From Flavobacterium channae (GTDB lineage Bacteria; Bacteroidota; Bacteroidia; Flavobacteriales; Flavobacteriaceae): DNA of 64,000 nt. The stretch covers positions 372,001 to 436,000 of the forward strand of contig NZ_CP089096.1 of NCBI RefSeq assembly GCF_021172165.1. Direction: 5' to 3'. Positions 59,435 to 64,000 of this stretch are shown in pieces. Under the pieces are notes generated by a model. The model was given only the letters and a program-made list of their open reading frames with translations, was not told where the DNA came from and searched no databases. Made by a program: the position numbers and the translations under genes. How positions within the stretch are numbered: the stretch's first letter is position 1; each line of letters starts with the position of its first letter.

Positions 59435-61130
59435 AAATAAATTATCATTACTAAAACAATTGGTGCAAAATGCATCAAATGAAGAAATTATTTGGACAAA
59501 AGGATATTTGGCTGGTTTTTTAGATGGAAGTAAATCAGATTTTTCTGTTACAAAAGAAACTAATGTAACCAATATTCCAGTTGCCGTCAAACCATTAATT
59601 ATTTATGGAACCGAAACGGGTAATTCTAAAAAAGTAGCTTCTCAATTATTGGCTAATTTTAAAAAGAATAAAATTCAAGCCAAAGCGGTTGATGTTTTTC
59701 AATACGATGCCACTAAACTTTCAAAGGAAAATCTAGTAGTATTTGTAATGAGTACGCAAGGAGAAGGAGAGTTTCCTCAAAATGCGGTTGCTTTTTATGA
59801 AAACTTAAAAGGTTCTGAAGTAGATTTGAGTAAGGTGTCTTTTGCAGTTTTGGGATTGGGTGATTCTTCATATCCTTTATTCTGTAATGCAGGAGTTTTA
59901 CTAGACGAAGTTTTGGCTGAAAAAGGAGCTAAGCGTTTGTTGCCATTGGTGAAAGCGGATGTTGATTTTGCAGATACTGTTAGCAATTGGGAAACTAATT
60001 TAAAAGCAGCTTTTCAAAATCAAGGTACTTCACAAGAAACTGTAAAAGTACAAACGGCTAATACAACTTCACGCAAGCAAAATTATACTGGAGTAATCCA
60101 TCACAAAGTGGTATTAAATGATGTGGGTTCTAATAAAGAAACCTACCATATTGAAATTTCTTCAGAAGATGAAATTGTTTACAAACCAGGAGATGCTTTA
60201 GGAATTATTCCTAAAAACAGCACTGAAGATGTGGCTTTTATTTTAAATTATTTTAGTGTTGATGCCAATCAAGAAATTACTGTGAAAGATCAAAAACAGA
60301 CTGCTGAAAAATGGTTGTTGGAACGAAACATAAAAGGATTGAGTAAGCGTTCTATCGAACAATTAGCATTACTTCTTCAAGTAGGAATCAATTCAGAAAA
60401 ATCGGATTTAATAGATATTCTAAAGCAAGTTGAAATTAGTAAAGACTTGAAAATAGAAAGTGTGATTGAGCTTTTATTGCCAATTGCTCCGCGTTTGTAT
60501 TCTATTTCGTCATCTTCAGAAGCACATGATGGAGAAGTGCATCTTACGGTAAACTTGAATACGTTTACAATAAATGAAGAAGTGAAAACAGGATTGGCAT
60601 CTCAATTTTTAGCGGATTTTCCACTAGACACTCTTATCGAATTTTACATTCATAAAAATAACAATTTCAGGTTGCCTGAACCTGGTGAAAAAGTCATCAT
60701 GATTGGTCCCGGAACGGGAATAGCACCATTCAGAAGTTTCTTAGCGCATCGAGATGCTACAGCTGCGGAAGGTGAAAATTGGTTGTTTTTCGGCGAGCAA
60801 CATTTTGTATTGGATTTCTATTATCAAACTGAAATTCAAGAATGGTTGACTACGGGAGTTTTGACCAAATTGGATACAGCCTTTTCAAGAGATCAGGAGC
60901 GTAAAATTTATGTGCAAGATCGTATTCGAGAGAAAGCATCAGAGTTTAATCGTTGGTTGGAAGAAGGCGCGAATATTTACATCTGTGGGCAAAAAAATCC
61001 AATGAGTCAAGATGTGGAAGAAGCAATTATAGAAGTGATTGCGCAAGAACGTAATATTTCTGTTGAAGCTGCGAAAGGAGTTTTGGAAACATTAGAAAAT
61101 CAAGGAAAATATCAAAAAGACGTTTATTAA
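59424..61130 (+). CDS. cysJ: Sulfite reductase flavoprotein (diflavin reductase)
   Basis: Passes electrons from NADPH through FAD and FMN to the CysI haemoprotein. Flavodoxin domain with IYGTETGNSKKVASQLL and STQGEGEFPQNA, FAD domain with RLYSISSSSEAHDGEVHLTV, and NADPH domain with GPGTGIAPFRSFLAHRD and the C-terminal YQKDVY. The frame reaches back to 59358, but that part lies inside cobA; ATGs at 59412 or 59424 are the likely starts (MLSENKLSLL), giving about 568 residues and an 11-base overlap with cobA. Confidence 0.94.
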   Translation: MLSENKLSLLKQLVQNASNEEIIWTKGYLAGFLDGSKSDFSVTKETNVTNIPVAVKPLIIYGTETGNSKKVASQLLANFKKNKIQAKAVDVFQYDATKLSKENLVVFVMSTQGEGEFPQNAVAFYENLKGSEVDLSKVSFAVLGLGDSSYPLFCNAGVLLDEVLAEKGAKRLLPLVKADVDFADTVSNWETNLKAAFQNQGTSQETVKVQTANTTSRKQNYTGVIHHKVVLNDVGSNKETYHIEISSEDEIVYKPGDALGIIPKNSTEDVAFILNYFSVDANQEITVKDQKQTAEKWLLERNIKGLSKRSIEQLALLLQVGINSEKSDLIDILKQVEISKDLKIESVIELLLPIAPRLYSISSSSEAHDGEVHLTVNLNTFTINEEVKTGLASQFLADFPLDTLIEFYIHKNNNFRLPEPGEKVIMIGPGTGIAPFRSFLAHRDATAAEGENWLFFGEQHFVLDFYYQTEIQEWLTTGVLTKLDTAFSRDQERKIYVQDRIREKASEFNRWLEEGANIYICGQKNPMSQDVEEAIIEVIAQERNISVEAAKGVLETLENQGKYQKDVY

Positions 61131-61141
61131 AAACTATAAAA

Positions 61142-62788
61142 ATGAGTGAAAAATTATCCTCAATAGAAGCAATAAAAACCCAAAGCGATGGGTTGAGAGG
61201 AACATTGAAAGAAAGTATTGATTTGGATAATCATACGGGTAATTTGCGTCCCGATGACGAAACTTTAGTGAAGTTTCATGGAATGTATGTTCAAGATGAT
61301 CGTGATAGAAGGGCTGAGCGTGCAGCAAAAAAATTGGATAAATTATATTCTTTCATGATTCGTTTGCGAATTCCGGGAGGTGTTATTTCGGCTGATCAAT
61401 GGATAGCAACGCATGAAATTTCTGAGCAGTATGGTACTGGAACGTTAAAAATAACAACACGTCAGACATTACAATTACACGGTTTGCTGAAACATCAATT
61501 ACGACCAACCATCCAAGCATTTAATACGGCAAAATTGGATTCTATTGCAGCCTGTGGTGACGTGAATCGTAATGTAATTGTGAGTTCGCATCCGCAAATT
61601 TCACCGCTTCATCAAGAAATTTACGAGTATGCCGATAAAATTTCGACTTTACTGTTGCCTAAAACACAATCGTATTATGAGGTATTTATTGATGGAGAGA
61701 AAATTTACGAACGTTCCGCAGAAGCCGATCCGTTGTATGAAGATCGTTATTTGCCAAGAAAATTTAAAATTGCCATTGCAATTCCGCCAAGTAATGATGT
61801 TGATGTTTTTACAAATGACATTGGACTGATTGCTGTTGTTGAAAACAATGAATTAAAAGGTTTTAATATTGCTATTGGCGGTGGTTTGGCTACTACACAT
61901 GGTAATCCGAATACGTATTCTCGATTGGGAAGTATTATTGGATTTACCGATACGGAAGAGAAAACTTTAAAGGCGGTTTATGAAATATTAACCGTACAAC
62001 GTGATTTTGGTAATCGTGTTGATCGAAAGCTGTCTCGCTTAAAATATACAGTTGATCGTTTAACAGTAGAAGGATTTAAAAAGGAGTTAGAAAGCCGAAT
62101 AGGATTCGAATTGTTACCAGCGAAGCCTTTTACATTTACCGAAAGAAGTGACAGGTATGGTTGGGAGCAAAATCATTTAGGAAAATGGTTTTATACTTTA
62201 TTTGTAGAACACGGGGTGATAAAGCCTTATCAGAAGCAATTTCTATTTGAATTGGCACAACTTGGAATTTCTAATTTTATTTTTTCAGGAAATCAAAACT
62301 TGATTTTAGGAGAAATAAGTGAAGCTGATAAAGCGAAAGTAGAAGTGTTATTAAAAGCGCATGATATTGAACAAAAAGTGAGTGCCTTGCGAAAAAACTC
62401 GATGGCTTGTGTGGCCTTGCCTACCTGTCCATTAGCATTGGCTGAAGCACAACGTTATTTGCCAGAATTGGTTACCAAAATAGAGCCGATTTTAGAAAAA
62501 TACCAACTTTCAGATGATGAAATTTCAATTCGTATGACGGGTTGTCCAAATGGATGTGGTCGTCCTTATGTTGCAGAATTAGGGTTTATTGGTACAGGTC
62601 CGGAACATTACAATTTTATGTTGGGAGGTGATCGTTTTGGTGAAAGATTGAATGTTTTGTACAAGGAAAAATTAAATGAAAGCCAAATTTTAGAAGAAGT
62701 AGATCGCTTGTTTTCGGATTATGTAACCAATAGAAATTTGCATGAAACATTTGGAGATTTTGCTTTTAGAACTCTTTTTGCAAATTAA
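61142..62788 (+). CDS. cysI: Sulfite reductase haemoprotein (siroheme, iron-sulfur)
   Basis: Reduces sulfite to sulfide with six electrons. 548 residues with two ferredoxin-like/siroheme repeats. The siroheme-[4Fe-4S] ligands are in CVALPTC (C-x5-C, about 423-429) and TGCPNGCGRPY (C-x3-C, about 467-471). The N-terminal FHGMYVQDDRDRRAERAAKK and TTRQTLQLHGL are typical of NADPH-type haemoproteins. Relation to nitrite reductases is close, but the cysJ and cysH neighbours fix the role as sulfite reduction. Its end overlaps the next gene. Confidence 0.95.
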   Translation: MSEKLSSIEAIKTQSDGLRGTLKESIDLDNHTGNLRPDDETLVKFHGMYVQDDRDRRAERAAKKLDKLYSFMIRLRIPGGVISADQWIATHEISEQYGTGTLKITTRQTLQLHGLLKHQLRPTIQAFNTAKLDSIAACGDVNRNVIVSSHPQISPLHQEIYEYADKISTLLLPKTQSYYEVFIDGEKIYERSAEADPLYEDRYLPRKFKIAIAIPPSNDVDVFTNDIGLIAVVENNELKGFNIAIGGGLATTHGNPNTYSRLGSIIGFTDTEEKTLKAVYEILTVQRDFGNRVDRKLSRLKYTVDRLTVEGFKKELESRIGFELLPAKPFTFTERSDRYGWEQNHLGKWFYTLFVEHGVIKPYQKQFLFELAQLGISNFIFSGNQNLILGEISEADKAKVEVLLKAHDIEQKVSALRKNSMACVALPTCPLALAEAQRYLPELVTKIEPILEKYQLSDDEISIRMTGCPNGCGRPYVAELGFIGTGPEHYNFMLGGDRFGERLNVLYKEKLNESQILEEVDRLFSDYVTNRNLHETFGDFAFRTLFAN

Positions 62789-63521
62789 AAATCATCTAGT
62801 AAAAGTAGTTTGCTTTTTCTTGGTGTTGTTTTTTCAAAATGGTTTTGGACAAAAAAATGTCGAGCATCAAAAATTAATTTGGTATGGCTATTATATTAAC
62901 TTGAAATTGAATCCAAATTGGAAGTTAAATGCGGAAATACAAGAACGTCATTTTATAAGTCCAGTAAAACAACATCAATTGGTTGTACGAACAAATATTG
63001 AAAGAAAGATAATTAACAATTGGTCGGCTTTGGCTGGGATGGCATTGTTTTTACAAAGTCCAAATGATCCTTATTCATCATCAAATTTGATGGTGCCAGA
63101 GCTTCGACCAAGTGTTGGTTTTGCGAATTTTGAACATTTTGGAAAGTTAAAAATGAATCATAAATATCAATTAGAAGCTCGATTTTTTCAAAATCAAGTT
63201 GATGGAGAATTGGTTTCTGGCTATTCGTTTTTAAATTTTCGTTTTCGATACCAATTAGGATTTGATTATCCCTTGTTGAAAGTAGATGATTCTGATAAAA
63301 TAATTATAAAATTAAAAGATGAAATAATGTTGAATGTGGGTAATCAAATCGTTAAAAATACATTTGATCAAAATCGAGTTTACTTAGTTTTGAATTTTGT
63401 TGTAACGCCAAAACTTGCATTTGAAGTTGGTTATTTGAATTGGTTTCAACAGCAAAAATCAGGAGGCAATTATTATAATAGAGATATATTACGTTTTTCA
63501 ATTTTTCACACTATTTCATAA
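62778..63521 (+). CDS. DUF2490 outer-membrane protein in the sulfate-assimilation operon
   Basis: About 247 residues from TTG at 62778 (an ATG at 62742 is in frame but deep inside cysI). A hydrophobic signal sequence (VVCFFLVLFFQNGFGQ) is followed by HQKLIWYGYYINLKLNPNWK and alternating beta strands ending FSIFHTIS, the DUF2490 pattern, thought to be an outer-membrane barrel. Function unknown. It overlaps the end of cysI by 11 bases and lies 10 bases before the siroheme gene, so it is an integral part of the operon. A role in sulfate or sulfonate entry is possible but not shown. Confidence 0.85.
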   Translation: MQIKNHLVKVVCFFLVLFFQNGFGQKNVEHQKLIWYGYYINLKLNPNWKLNAEIQERHFISPVKQHQLVVRTNIERKIINNWSALAGMALFLQSPNDPYSSSNLMVPELRPSVGFANFEHFGKLKMNHKYQLEARFFQNQVDGELVSGYSFLNFRFRYQLGFDYPLLKVDDSDKIIIKLKDEIMLNVGNQIVKNTFDQNRVYLVLNFVVTPKLAFEVGYLNWFQQQKSGGNYYNRDILRFSIFHTIS

Positions 63522-63531
63522 AAAATAAAAT

Positions 63532-64000
63532 ATGAAGAATACACTTTTTCCAGTTTTTTTAAAAACCGATTCGGCTCATTTTTTAATTGTAGGCGGAGGA
63601 AATGTTGGTTTAGAAAAAACAGAAACTTTGTTGAGGCAAAATCCGGATATTAAAATTAGAATTGTAGCTACTTATTTTCATGCTAATTTAACCGAAATTG
63701 GAAAGAAACATTCTAATATAACTTTTCTTGAACGTCCTTTTGAGGAGCAAGATTTAATTGGTGTAGATTATGTAATTATAGCAACGGATAAACCAGAAGT
63801 TAATTTAGCAATTCGAGAATTAGCCAAATCAAAAGGAATTAAAGTTAATGCAGCGGATCAGCCTGCGTTATGTGATTTTTATTTGGGTTCTATTGTGAAT
63901 AAAGGAAGTTTAAAAATTGCTATTTCAACCAATGGAAAGTCGCCAGTTTTAGCCCGTCGATTACGCGAATATTTTACAGAAGTTATTCCGGATAATATCG
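63532..64000 (+). CDS. Precorrin-2 dehydrogenase / sirohydrochlorin ferrochelatase, 3' end outside window
   Basis: The window cuts this gene; 156 codons are visible. MKNTLFPVFLKTDSAHFLIV leads to the Rossmann loop VGGGNVGLEKTETLL (about residues 20-34), followed by LERPFEEQDLIGVDYVIIAT and ISTNGKSPVLARRLREYF, the arrangement of Met8p/CysG N-terminal domains. It oxidises precorrin-2 with NAD+ and inserts iron to make siroheme for CysI. It completes the route begun by CobA. ATG at 63532, ten bases after the DUF2490 stop. Confidence 0.92.
   Translation, partial: MKNTLFPVFLKTDSAHFLIVGGGNVGLEKTETLLRQNPDIKIRIVATYFHANLTEIGKKHSNITFLERPFEEQDLIGVDYVIIATDKPEVNLAIRELAKSKGIKVNAADQPALCDFYLGSIVNKGSLKIAISTNGKSPVLARRLREYFTEVIPDNI

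Overview
The window is a stretch of AT-rich chromosome from a member of the Bacteroidota, most likely a Flavobacterium or close relative. The evidence is family content typical of that group: PorT of the type IX secretion system, a TamA-like lipoprotein (TamL), two GLPGLI-motif proteins, DUF5686 and DUF2490 outer-membrane proteins, carboxypeptidase-regulatory/TonB-type receptors, and a NupC with an exported N-terminal domain. Start codons also lack Shine-Dalgarno sequences, and many transcription units begin just after an exact Bacteroidota -7 element (TAnnTTTG). I saw no insertion sequences, prophage, CRISPR array, rRNA or tRNA. The region reads as conserved core chromosome with short dispersed intergenic repeats.

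Layout. 1-7.3 kb: a thioredoxin-fold protein cut by the left edge, comEC, lpxB-surE (lipid A synthesis and 5'-nucleotidase), a tail-specific protease and a Lys/Glu-rich coiled-coil protein. 7.3-13.7 kb: an exported nuclease facing the complete elongasome operon mreB-mreC-mreD-PBP2-rodA. 13.8-26.7 kb: purH, a small membrane protein, a MacB/FtsX-type permease, a TonB-dependent receptor, accD, fbaA, tamL, an rRNA/tRNA methyltransferase and ubiE-porT. 26.9-31.8 kb: a thymidylate/folate/nucleoside operon (DUF151 nuclease, nupC, thyA, two small exported proteins, folA). 32-42.9 kb: etfBA, pdhB, a DUF5686 protein, a DNA glycosylase, two pyrophosphatases (soluble Ppa and membrane HppA with an unusual Cys/His-rich tail) and a deoxynucleoside kinase with an unknown partner. 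43-52 kb: an envelope module of two GLPGLI proteins, a two-component system and a large outer-membrane receptor, then a repeat-rich surface protein with an S74 self-cleaving chaperone. 52.1-64 kb: sulfur metabolism, with metK divergent from an assimilatory sulfate-reduction operon, cysH-cysD-cysN-cysE-cysM-cobA-cysJ-cysI-DUF2490-precorrin-2 dehydrogenase, which runs off the right edge.

How they work together. CysDN activates sulfate to APS, CysH (an iron-sulfur APS reductase) makes sulfite, and CysJ/CysI reduce it to sulfide. CysE and CysM fix sulfide into cysteine. CobA and the last gene supply the siroheme that CysI needs. MetK on the other side of the spacer turns methionine into SAM.

The most interesting signals sit in the 517-base spacer between metK and cysH. 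On the metK side the leader folds as a SAM-II-type pseudoknot. On the cys side there is a 22-codon ORF missing from ordinary ORF calls, with a run of Cys and Met codons (residues 6-12), followed by mutually exclusive hairpins ending in an intrinsic terminator ahead of cysH. This has the layout of a classical leader-peptide attenuator responding to sulfur amino acids. Other leads are the metal-binding-like tail on the membrane pyrophosphatase, a three-copy 10-bp direct repeat in front of the GLPGLI/two-component module, and terminators buried inside the 3' ends of oppositely oriented genes.
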